DNA from: CAYUYV01 sp964522525
GTDB lineage: Bacteria; Pseudomonadota; Alphaproteobacteria; JAJFIK01
Length of the DNA stretch: 5,651 nt
Direction of reading: 5' to 3'
Assembly (NCBI GenBank): GCA_964522525.1
Contig: CAZFWG010000133.1
Location: 1-5,651, forward strand
In this document: positions 1 to 4,722 of the stretch, one piece after another
Layout of the letters: the number at the start of each line of letters is the position of its first letter
Position numbering within the stretch: the first letter of the stretch is position 1
The notes under the pieces: generated by a model
Told to the model about the DNA's origin: nothing
Seen by the model: the letters and a program-made list of their open reading frames with translations, nothing else
Database searches by the model: none
Translations under genes and position numbers: made by a program

Positions 1-488
1 AGGCTTTTGCCTGGGCTGCCGGAGACGCGTTCCAGCTTTTGGAAGTTTTGTACCCAAATCTGACTGGCAAGCCATCCATAGTCGCTATTGAGGCCCGTAT
101 GTGTCACCGACACAATTGTCTGTGAGCCACGTTCCTCAAACGTGACGGTCACGATCGACGTCCGGGTTTGCGGTTCGGTTCCCTCGGGCAGGTCGAGATT
201 GCAATGGTCATGAACCTCAAAGACCAGCCGTAATGGTCTTTGCACGGTCTTGTAGACGCCCGCCATGACGCACGAACCGCCATTTGGTGAGGTCATCTCA
301 AACGCAAATCGACCGCCGGGTTCAGCGTCGAGTGCGTGCACCCGTGTCGTGAACCCTTCCGGCCCCCACCAGTCCTCAACTGTCTCCGGCGTTATCCAGG
401 CATCAAACAGATCCGCCGCAGACGCAGCGATGATCCGCTGGGCCGTCGGGGGTTCCCCGGTATCAGACCTTCTATATTCATCACTCAT
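1..488 (-). CDS. SRPBCC / AHSA1-like protein (3' end beyond window)
   Basis: Reading leftwards from the ATG at 488, the frame stays open to the window edge (162 codons), so the C-terminus is missing. The protein has the style of the AHSA1 (activator of Hsp90 ATPase homologue 1-like) branch of the SRPBCC hydrophobic-pocket fold: AHSA1-style residues ITPETVEDWWGPEGF at about 32-46, then EPGGRFAFEM at about 56-65, then a strand rich in T and V (TSIVTVTFEE). The last visible residues (NFQKLERV) resemble the C-terminal helix that closes the pocket, so little is probably missing. The ATG overlaps the stop of the upstream regulator gene (ATGA), which implies translational coupling. AHSA1-like genes next to ArsR-type regulators are a common bacterial pairing; their ligand is usually unknown and no enzymatic activity can be assigned here. 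Confidence 0.88.
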   Translation of the reverse strand, partial: MSDEYRRSDTGEPPTAQRIIAASAADLFDAWITPETVEDWWGPEGFTTRVHALDAEPGGRFAFEMTSPNGGSCVMAGVYKTVQRPLRLVFEVHDHCNLDLPEGTEPQTRTSIVTVTFEERGSQTIVSVTHTGLNSDYGWLASQIWVQNFQKLERVSGSPGKS

Positions 489-802
489 TTTGAGCCCTTC
501 TTTTTCGTAACGGTCCTTTCCAGACGGCTGAGCGCGTCGCTCCAGTGCCTGCGATACGGCTCGATCCAGGCGTCAACTTCAGACAGGGATTGCGGGTTGA
601 GACTGCAAACGCGCCTTTGCCCTTCGCGCCGTCGGCGGATGAGGCGGGCATCCTCCAGGACATTCAGGTGCCGCGAAATGCCTGATTGAGCGATGTCAAA
701 ATGATCGACGACCTCTCCGACGGACAGCTCTTGATTGGCCAAAAGATCAAGGATGGCCCGCCGGGTCGGATCCGCCAAAGCGGCGAAAGTTTCATTCAAC
801 AT
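485..802 (-). CDS. ArsR-family HTH transcriptional repressor
   Basis: A 105-residue protein with the ArsR/SmtB winged-helix layout. The N-terminal helix holds the family signature LADPTRRAILDLL at about residues 9-21. The helix-turn-helix follows, with recognition helix IAQSGISRHLNVLEDARLI at about 37-55, and then the wing (RRRREGQRRVCSLN). A basic KKKGSK tail ends it. The metal-site motif ELCVCDL of classical ArsR is absent (LSVGEVV in its place), so metal sensing is unlikely. This fits the sub-branch that travels with AHSA1-like proteins. The ATG at 802 is preceded by a weak GGATGA (806-811). The gene is first in a two-gene operon and its TGA overlaps the next ATG by four bases. It is transcribed away from the DUF1428 gene, and the inverted repeat in the shared 84-bp spacer is the obvious candidate operator. 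Confidence 0.93.
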   Translation of the reverse strand: MLNETFAALADPTRRAILDLLANQELSVGEVVDHFDIAQSGISRHLNVLEDARLIRRRREGQRRVCSLNPQSLSEVDAWIEPYRRHWSDALSRLERTVTKKKGSK

Positions 803-811
803 AATTCATCC

Positions 812-838
812 ATTGAACATATGCTTGATTGAGCATAT
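812..838. promoter_or_regulatory. Candidate ArsR operator (inverted and direct repeat)
   Basis: A perfect inverted repeat ATATGCT (819-825) / AGCATAT (832-838) is separated by six bases. Overlaid on it is a direct repeat, ATTGAACATAT (812-822) and ATTGAGCATAT (828-838), matching at 10 of 11 positions and set 16 bases apart. A weaker third relative, ATTCAACATAA (794-804), covers the arsR-type start codon. Dimeric winged-helix repressors of this family bind such AT-rich dyads. The site fills the spacer of the rightward promoter, so occupation should block it and could also repress the leftward genes. Binding is inferred, not shown. Confidence 0.6.
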
Positions 839-841
839 AAG
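813..841 (+). promoter_or_regulatory. Predicted sigma70 promoter of the DUF1428 operon
   Basis: A -35 box TTGAAC (813-818) and a -10 box TATAAG (836-841) are separated by exactly 17 bases. Transcription would start near 848, giving a leader of about 40 nt that carries the AGGAG Shine-Dalgarno at 874-878. Both boxes match the consensus at five (TATAAG) or four to five (TTGAAC) positions. This is inferred from sequence only. Confidence 0.65.
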
Positions 842-886
842 AGCTTATGGCGATTTCTCGACCCTGTAAAGATAGGAGCGTATCTG

Positions 887-1240
887 ATGACATTCGTAGA
901 CGGATTTGTCGCAGCAGTACCGACGACGAACAAGGAGAAATATATCGAGCACGCGAAGATCGCGGCAGAGGTCTTCAAAGACCACGGCGCAACTCGAGTG
1001 ACAGAATGTTGGGGGGAGGACGTTCCGGAAGGCGACGTCACGTCCTTTACAATGGCAGTGAAACGGCAAAAGGATGAGACCGTCGTTTTCTCCTGGGTGG
1101 AATGGCCCTCCAAAAAGGTGCGCGATGTCGGCATGGAAAAAGTCTTCCAGGACCCGCGCATGCAGCCCGATCAAAACCCCATGCCATTAGATGGCAAGCG
1201 CCTTATCTATGGTGGGTTTGACATGATCGTGGAGGAATAA
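887..1240 (+). CDS. DUF1428 family protein (YbaA-like)
   Basis: A complete 117-residue protein of the DUF1428 family, recognised by its resemblance to E. coli YbaA. The N-terminal strand is TFVDGFVAAVPTTNKEKY, then GATRVTECWGEDVPEG in the middle, FSWVEWPSKKVRDVG, a DPRM segment, and the terminal LIYGGFDMIVEE. The family adopts a dimeric alpha/beta-barrel fold and has no settled biochemical role. Length and ends match the family, so the gene looks intact. The ATG at 887 has a clear AGGAG at 874-878, eight bases upstream. It is the first gene of the rightward transcript opposite the ArsR-type gene and probably shares its control. Directly after its TAA comes the coding end of a different gene, marking a deletion junction. 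Confidence 0.92.
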   Translation: MTFVDGFVAAVPTTNKEKYIEHAKIAAEVFKDHGATRVTECWGEDVPEGDVTSFTMAVKRQKDETVVFSWVEWPSKKVRDVGMEKVFQDPRMQPDQNPMPLDGKRLIYGGFDMIVEE

Positions 1241-1414
1241 AGTGGCCAATTGCGTTGTGAAGGCAGGAGCGCGCGTGGGGGCGGCTTCCGCAATAGCGAG
1301 ATGCTGACGGTGAGGAAGGGGCAGATCACCGAGGCCGAAGTCTATTCTGGATGGCATCTGCCCCACATCGCCGAAGAAGGCCGTTTTGTTGACCAACCCG
1401 GATTTCCATCATGA
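1241..1414 (+). pseudogene. SnoaL/NTF2-like protein remnant (C-terminal 57 codons)
   Basis: Starting at the base after the DUF1428 stop and in the same frame, 57 sense codons run to a TGA at 1412-1414. They read like the end of a SnoaL-like/NTF2 family protein: CEGRSARGGGFRNSEMLTV, then KGQITEAEVYSGWHLPH. The family normally has about 110-140 residues, so half or more is gone, including its start. The only in-frame ATG (1301) gives 37 residues, too short for the cone-shaped fold. The TGA overlaps the GST start (ATGA at 1411-1414), so the ancestral gene was probably translationally coupled to GST. The family match is from memory of the C-terminal pattern; the missing start is directly visible. 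Confidence 0.7.
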
Positions 1415-2058
1415 CTGTCGAGATCACTGCCTTCAAATCCGTTCCTGATTTTGCCAAAGGGTTCGTGAAGGATCTGCGCGTGCGTTGGGCGCTCGAGGAG
1501 GCCGGTGTTGCCTATACGGAGCGGTTGATCGATGGGGACGACCAGGCCTCGCAGGCATACCGTCGACGACAGCCCTTCGGTCAAGTGCCTGTGTACAAGG
1601 ATGATCAGGTTGAGCTTTTCGAATCCGGGGCCATACTGATCTACTTGGCGCAAAAGCACGAGGTGCTTGCCGCCAATGACCCTGCGGCCCAGGCCCGCGC
1701 CGTGAGTTGGGTCTGCGCGGCGCTCAACTCCGTTGAGCCCTTCGTCATGGATGTGGTGTTTACGGATCTCTTCTATGCCGATGCTCCTTGGGCAGAGAGC
1801 TTCTCCATGACCGCAAAGTCGAGAGTGGAAGGCAAGCTGGCGCACTTGTCTGGTTGGCTTGGCGATAGAGACTGGCTGGAGGACACTTTTTCCATCGGTG
1901 ACATCATGATGGTCACTGTGCTGCGCGATCTGCTGGATCGTGGCTTGCTTGAAACCCATCCCAATATCGATGCTTATCGCAAGCGCGGTGAAGCGCGACC
2001 CGCATTCAAACGGGCCTTAAGCGCGCAACTGGCATCGTTCACGAATGATCCTGCGTAA
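1411..2058 (+). CDS. Glutathione S-transferase family protein
   Basis: A 215-residue cytosolic GST-type protein. The N-terminal thioredoxin-like domain (about 1-80) shows the cis-proline segment FGQVPVY (Val59-Pro60) and the glutathione-contacting Glu71-Ser72 pair in ELFESGAILIYLA. The helical C-terminal domain follows (about 90-215), with the N-capping box Ser161-Ile-Gly-Asp164 that is conserved in GST folding. The catalytic Ser/Cys/Tyr near the N-terminus cannot be named with confidence; Ser10 is a candidate. Members conjugate or reduce electrophiles with glutathione; the substrate is unknown. No convincing Shine-Dalgarno precedes the ATG, which instead overlaps the TGA of the SnoaL-like remnant. 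Translation may therefore have depended on coupling to a gene that is now broken. The 3' 148 bases are duplicated at 2833-2980. Confidence 0.92.
   Translation: MTVEITAFKSVPDFAKGFVKDLRVRWALEEAGVAYTERLIDGDDQASQAYRRRQPFGQVPVYKDDQVELFESGAILIYLAQKHEVLAANDPAAQARAVSWVCAALNSVEPFVMDVVFTDLFYADAPWAESFSMTAKSRVEGKLAHLSGWLGDRDWLEDTFSIGDIMMVTVLRDLLDRGLLETHPNIDAYRKRGEARPAFKRALSAQLASFTNDPA
1911..2058 (+). repeat. Direct repeat copy 1 (GST 3' end)
   Basis: The last 148 bases of the intact GST gene, including its stop codon, recur at 2833-2980 in the same orientation. By hand alignment 137 of 148 positions match without gaps. Seven of the 11 differences fall in the last 18 bases. Confidence 0.93.
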
Positions 2059-2074
2059 GGGGATCAGGAGGCCT

Positions 2075-2100
2075 CTGGCAAGGCCTGACGGGCTTGCCAG
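2075..2100. terminator. Hairpin between convergent genes, possible terminator
   Basis: A perfect 8-bp inverted repeat CTGGCAAG (2075-2082) / CTTGCCAG (2093-2100) encloses 10 bases. Two further C-G pairs can form around a TGAC loop. It starts 16 bases after the GST stop, in the gap where GST (plus) and the small exported protein gene (minus) converge. There is no run of T after the stem on either strand, so intrinsic termination would be weak. Confidence 0.4.
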
Positions 2101-2195
2101 TGGTTTGGCCGGGGAGACAGGTGGAGGCTTTGTGGGGCGTGGTGAAGGACAGTGAGATTGTCTGGTACGTCTCGGGAGCCGGAGGCACCAAGGGA

Positions 2196-2672
2196 TCATT
2201 CCTTTATCGCGTTGTACCGTTCAGCCGTCTCATTCGCGAGATCGCGCAGAATACCCATGCCTTCGTCGAACATTTTCGTTTCAATTTCGCCGCTTTGGGC
2301 CTGGTCCCGCAAGGTTGCACCGGCGGCCATGAGCCGGGTGTCATAGGTTTGTTCCCATGTCCCAAATGTTCTGGTCGTTACCCGCTCCAAAGCCATGGCG
2401 CAGAGCACGGCAAGATTGGGCTCCTTGACGTTTTTCTCAACAAAACGCTGGGCCCCCTTGCATTCCCGGTGCATCGATTTCGCGTATGTGTTGAGCTTGG
2501 CCAGCGCCTTTATTTCCTCTTCCCGAGTGGTCGGTTCAGGCACCTTGTGGGCCAAGCTATCCTTGTGCATCTGTTCAGCAAGCGCCTCTTCGGGACGTTG
2601 GTCCTGTGCTTGAGCGTATCCGACGCACAAAAGGGCAGCGGCAACCAAGCTTGAAACTTTGAAACGTATCAT
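2196..2672 (-). CDS. Small exported helical protein of unknown function
   Basis: A 158-residue protein I do not recognise. Residues 1-22 form a typical Sec signal peptide (basic start MIRFK, hydrophobic VAAALLCVG, cleavage after AQA), so the mature chain should be periplasmic or secreted. The context LLC is a poor lipobox, arguing against a lipoprotein. The mature part is charged, apparently almost all helical, with EEIKALAKLNTYAKSMH, a Cys71/Cys91 pair that could form a disulfide, and a C-terminal helix GILRDLANETAERY. The ATG at 2672 has only a modest AAAAGG about eight bases upstream. The gene converges with GST and lies wholly between the two GST-end repeats, so it may have entered or moved with the event that made them. 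The signal peptide makes it more credible than the overlapping frames on the other strand. Confidence 0.75.
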   Translation of the reverse strand: MIRFKVSSLVAAALLCVGYAQAQDQRPEEALAEQMHKDSLAHKVPEPTTREEEIKALAKLNTYAKSMHRECKGAQRFVEKNVKEPNLAVLCAMALERVTTRTFGTWEQTYDTRLMAAGATLRDQAQSGEIETKMFDEGMGILRDLANETAERYNAIKE

Positions 2673-2832
2673 TGCGATTGGCCTTTTCGGTCAGATATCC
2701 GTGAGACACGCAGTATCGGCCTCCTTCTATCTCGACTCAAGGGCGATTGTTTGGACAACCCAAGTTAAGGAAGCCTGCGGACTAGTATCCTCAAGCTTGC
2801 GGGTTCTGGCACTGGTGTCCGCGCAGGTCGTC

Positions 2833-2980
2833 GGTCACTGTGCTGCGCGATCTGCTTGATCGTGGCTTGCTTGAAACCCATCCCAATATCGACGCTGATC
2901 GCAAGCGCGGTGAAGCGCGACCCGCATTCAAACGGGCCTTAAGCGCGCAACTGGCACCGTTCAGAAATACCCCGGCGTAG
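2833..2980 (+). repeat. Direct repeat copy 2 (orphan GST 3' end)
   Basis: Second copy of 1911-2058, offset by 922 bases. Similarity begins abruptly at 2833; the bases just upstream do not resemble the matching part of the GST gene. It fades in the last 18 bases and ends at the stop codon (TAG here, TAA in copy 1). Confidence 0.93.
2834..2980 (+). pseudogene. GST C-terminal fragment (48 codons), truncated duplicate
   Basis: In the GST frame this segment encodes 48 residues equivalent to GST residues 168-215, followed by TAG. It lacks the whole thioredoxin domain and most of the helical domain, so it cannot be a working enzyme. Substitutions against the intact gene are three silent codon changes (CTG to CTT, GAT to GAC, CCT to CCG), four amino-acid replacements (Y to D, S to P, T to R, D to T) and the stop-codon change. 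There are no frameshifts, so the copy is either recent or was taken from a related functional GST gene. No start or Shine-Dalgarno is visible for it. Confidence 0.85.
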
Positions 2981-3065
2981 GGTGAACCGTCCATGCTATG
3001 GGCGCTGACATTCCACCGTTTGCGGAAAGATGTTCAGTGGGAATAGAGGCGCTCTAAGGGCGACC

Positions 3066-4250
3066 TTACTGATGCGCCGTCATTCGAAAGATCGTCAGCC
3101 GGGCCTGTGTCGGGTCCGCAATGACGATTTCGTCGCGACCATCCCCGTCAAGATCACCCAGCGCCACGCCCCAGGCACCACGACGTCCCGAGCGCGGCAG
3201 GCGATGGTGGCGCCGGACGGTGCGTGATCCCTCGATCAGATGGGCTTCGCCCTCCCAGGACGCCACCACGGCATCAGCCAGGCCGTCACCATTGATGTCG
3301 CCGATGGCGATGCTTTTGGCACCCCCACCGGTCGGGAAGTCTTCGAGGGGGGCAAAGGTGCCATCGCCTCTGGAGATAAACAGAGCCGATCCAGTCGCGG
3401 CAGATTCCGAGGCGGCCAGAAGATCCACGGCCCCATCGCCATTGAAGTCCCCCGCACCAACGGCAAACGGAGCATCAATGCTCAGATTGGGGGCGGGCAC
3501 AAAGCGAAGGCCGTCTACGGACTGATTGATCCGTATTAGGAGGGAATTCCGGCCTGGCGCAACGATATCCAGCTTCCCGTCGGCATTCAGATCCGCAAGG
3601 GCGAAACCCAAATAGGGCGCGCCATCGGTTTCAATGAAAACGCCGGGCTCAGAAAAACCCTCAGCACCGCGTCCTTGAAGGACCACCACTCCGGCGCGGT
3701 CTCGGCTGTCGAGGACAAGATCCAAGTGGCCGTTGCCCGAAAGGTCCGCCGCCGCGATCATATGCGCGTGGGGCTGGCTCGCGATGGACACGGTCTGCCG
3801 CTGACGGATTTGGAAGGGCTTGGCGCAGGCTCCCAAAAGCAGTGTCGCCGAGTCCACTTCGTGGTTGGCAATTGCCAAATCAGTGGCCCCATCCCCGTTA
3901 AGGTCGGCGATTGCGATCCAGCTTGGGTTTGGCCCGGCAGCATAGGACCGTGGGGCGGAGAGGGCGCCGGTTCCGTCCCCCTCGAGGACAAGCACCAGGC
4001 TGGTCGTCTCTTCTGAGACGACCAGATCCGCATGTCCGTCGCACGTCACATCGCCGATAGCAACGGCATTCTCGCCTGCACCGACGGACAGCTCCTGAAC
4101 TGTCAGATCGGAAGCGGAGAAATCGGGGGCGGCCTGCACAGGGGCCAGAAAGAGGATCAGACACAGGGCGGCGTTGGACACCGCAACGACGCTTGACCCA
4201 GCCCGTAGGTGAACAATCCAACGCCGGATCACTTGATCAAACTGCCCCAT
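3066..4250 (-). CDS. Exported FG-GAP/VCBS-repeat seven-bladed beta-propeller protein
   Basis: A 394-residue protein with an N-terminal signal sequence. After a long basic n-region (residues 1-22), a hydrophobic stretch ALCLILFLAPVQA ends near residue 40, giving likely export. The rest is seven FG-GAP/VCBS units, each centred on a calcium-loop motif of the DxNGDGxxD type. The first Asp of each lies at about 67 (DVTCDG), 116 (DLNGDG), 169 (DLSGNG), 220 (DLNADG), 268 (DFNGDG), 318 (DINGDG) and 366 (DLDGDG). The 48-53 residue period and count of seven predict a single closed integrin-alpha-like propeller and nothing else. Such proteins bind calcium and act in surface or periplasmic binding; no catalytic domain is seen. 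The ATG at 4250 is backed by GAGGGG at 4257-4262, six bases away. An IS remnant begins immediately upstream of that site. Confidence 0.92.
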   Translation of the reverse strand: MGQFDQVIRRWIVHLRAGSSVVAVSNAALCLILFLAPVQAAPDFSASDLTVQELSVGAGENAVAIGDVTCDGHADLVVSEETTSLVLVLEGDGTGALSAPRSYAAGPNPSWIAIADLNGDGATDLAIANHEVDSATLLLGACAKPFQIRQRQTVSIASQPHAHMIAAADLSGNGHLDLVLDSRDRAGVVVLQGRGAEGFSEPGVFIETDGAPYLGFALADLNADGKLDIVAPGRNSLLIRINQSVDGLRFVPAPNLSIDAPFAVGAGDFNGDGAVDLLAASESAATGSALFISRGDGTFAPLEDFPTGGGAKSIAIGDINGDGLADAVVASWEGEAHLIEGSRTVRRHHRLPRSGRRGAWGVALGDLDGDGRDEIVIADPTQARLTIFRMTAHQ

Positions 4251-4263
4251 GCTTGTCCCCTCG

Positions 4264-4282
4264 CAGGCTGTTGAAAACGACC
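4264..4282 (+). repeat. Candidate IS terminal inverted repeat (propeller-gene side)
   Basis: CAGGCTGTTGAAAACGACC resembles the outer end of IS5-type elements. It lies at the end expected to be the 3' side of the minus-strand transposase remnant and abuts the Shine-Dalgarno (4257-4262) of the propeller gene. Confidence 0.5.
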
Positions 4283-4283
4283 A

Positions 4284-4433
4284 TCACTTGGCGGTGAGTT
4301 CGACTTCATCCCCTCCGAAAGAGGCGAACTCGATGGTGATCGTGCGATCGTCGTTGAGAGCGGCTGATCCTGTGCCGCGACCTTCGTCCACGTAGAGGAA
4401 CAGCGCACCCGACCGCTCGTCACTCCCGCGCAT
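4284..4433 (-). pseudogene. Chimeric small ORF with transposase start (49 codons)
   Basis: From ATG at 4433 to TGA at 4284 this encodes 49 residues. The first 16 (MRGSDERSGALFLYVD) resemble the invariant start of a group of IS5-family transposases (MRGSDERSGSLFSYVDLE type). After VD the homology stops and the remaining 33 residues (EGRGTGSAALNDDRTITIEF, then FGGDEVELTAK) look like the end of an unrelated small beta-strand protein with alternating charged and hydrophobic residues. This reads as an in-frame fusion left by a deletion inside the IS. It ends 33 bases before the propeller gene on the same strand, so they could share a transcript. The transposase match is from memory; whether the peptide is made is unknown. 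Confidence 0.5.
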
Positions 4434-4493
4434 CCCAACACCCTCGGTCAAATGAGATGACCAAGAGAATCACGTTCGCTGATCTCACACCAG

Positions 4494-4512
4494 GGACTTC
4501 TTCAACCCCCCG
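4494..4512 (-). repeat. Candidate IS terminal inverted repeat (transposase-start side)
   Basis: On the minus strand this reads CGGGGGGTTGAAGAAGTCC and matches the opposite end at 13 of 19 positions. It stands 60 bases before the transposase-like ATG, a normal leader length for an IS. Confidence 0.4.
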
Positions 4513-4554
4513 CCAGTTCATTCGAACGCGTCTTAGGGATGATCGCTTTTGTCT

Positions 4555-4581
4555 CAATGCGTTCTTCAGCCGGAAGCATTG
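4555..4581. other. Stem-loop in the leader region of the protease gene
   Basis: CAATGC (4555-4560) pairs with GCATTG (4576-4581). Inside, TTC (4562-4564) pairs with GAA (4573-4575), giving a 9-bp stem with one bulged G and an 8-base loop. No T run follows. It lies in the 210-bp non-coding stretch between the IS remnant and the protease gene, and could be an operator or an RNA element; its role is unknown. Confidence 0.35.
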
Positions 4582-4611
4582 TTGAAGCGAGGGGATGATG
4601 TCATGGTTCAG

Positions 4612-4635
4612 AGGTTCAAGCATGGTCAAGAACCT
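4612..4635. other. Short inverted repeat upstream of the protease gene
   Basis: AGGTTC (4612-4617) and GAACCT (4630-4635) form a 6-bp dyad with a 12-base centre. The motif GGTT/GGTC followed by CA recurs at 4605, 4613 and 4624. The spacing would suit a transcription-factor site, but short dyads arise easily by chance. Apart from this and the stem-loop at 4555-4581, I see no promoter I trust between 4513 and 4722; TTGACG at 4647 lacks a good -10 partner. Confidence 0.22.
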
Positions 4636-4722
4636 AAAGCATGGGTTTGACGGAAAATGCCTCAAAGGCCGGGTAAAGCGGATGCTAGCGTCAACCACTC
4701 TGCGATCGTGACATTGACCTCG

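Larger units (their letters stand above)
4264..4512 (-). mobile_element. Miniature, internally deleted IS (IS5-like) remnant
   Basis: The element is bounded by imperfect terminal inverted repeats: CAGGCTGTTGAAAACGACC at 4264-4282, and CGGGGGGTTGAAGAAGTCC read on the minus strand from 4512 to 4494. They match at 13 of 19 positions around a shared GTTGAA core. The CAGGCTGTTGAAAA type of end is familiar from IS5-superfamily elements. In between, on the minus strand, lies a start region and the first 16 or so codons that resemble such a transposase (MRGSDERSGALF...). The catalytic DDE domain is absent, so it cannot move itself and would be MITE-like. No convincing target-site duplication is visible in the flanks. 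It ends one base from the Shine-Dalgarno of the propeller gene. The exact ends are approximate. Confidence 0.55.

Noticed and set aside
796..1174. Two overlapping minus-strand frames opposite DUF1428
   Set aside because: They lie antisense to an intact, recognised family gene, and one runs through the promoter and operator region.
1342..1959. 205-codon open frame antisense to the GST gene
   Set aside because: It mirrors a well-supported GST gene, its translation has no recognisable domain or good ribosome site, and long antisense frames are expected in GC-rich coding DNA.
2094..2654. 186-codon plus-strand frame opposite the small exported protein
   Set aside because: The minus-strand frame has a proper signal peptide and start; the plus frame shows no domain and begins within the hairpin at the GST end.
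2981..3065. Possible terminator between the GST fragment and the propeller stop
   Set aside because: No stem longer than a few base pairs and no T or A run was found.
3121..4016. Frames antisense or out of frame within the propeller gene
   Set aside because: The repeating Asp/Gly-rich codons of the calcium loops keep other frames open; none has its own signals.
4229..4441. 70-codon minus-strand frame over the IS remnant and the propeller start
   Set aside because: Out of frame with both the MRGSDERSG-type ORF and the propeller gene; Ser/Pro-rich with no features.
4647..4677. Possible promoter TTGACG ... GGTAAA before the protease gene
   Set aside because: The -10 match is poor and the spacing of 19 is long; not enough to call.
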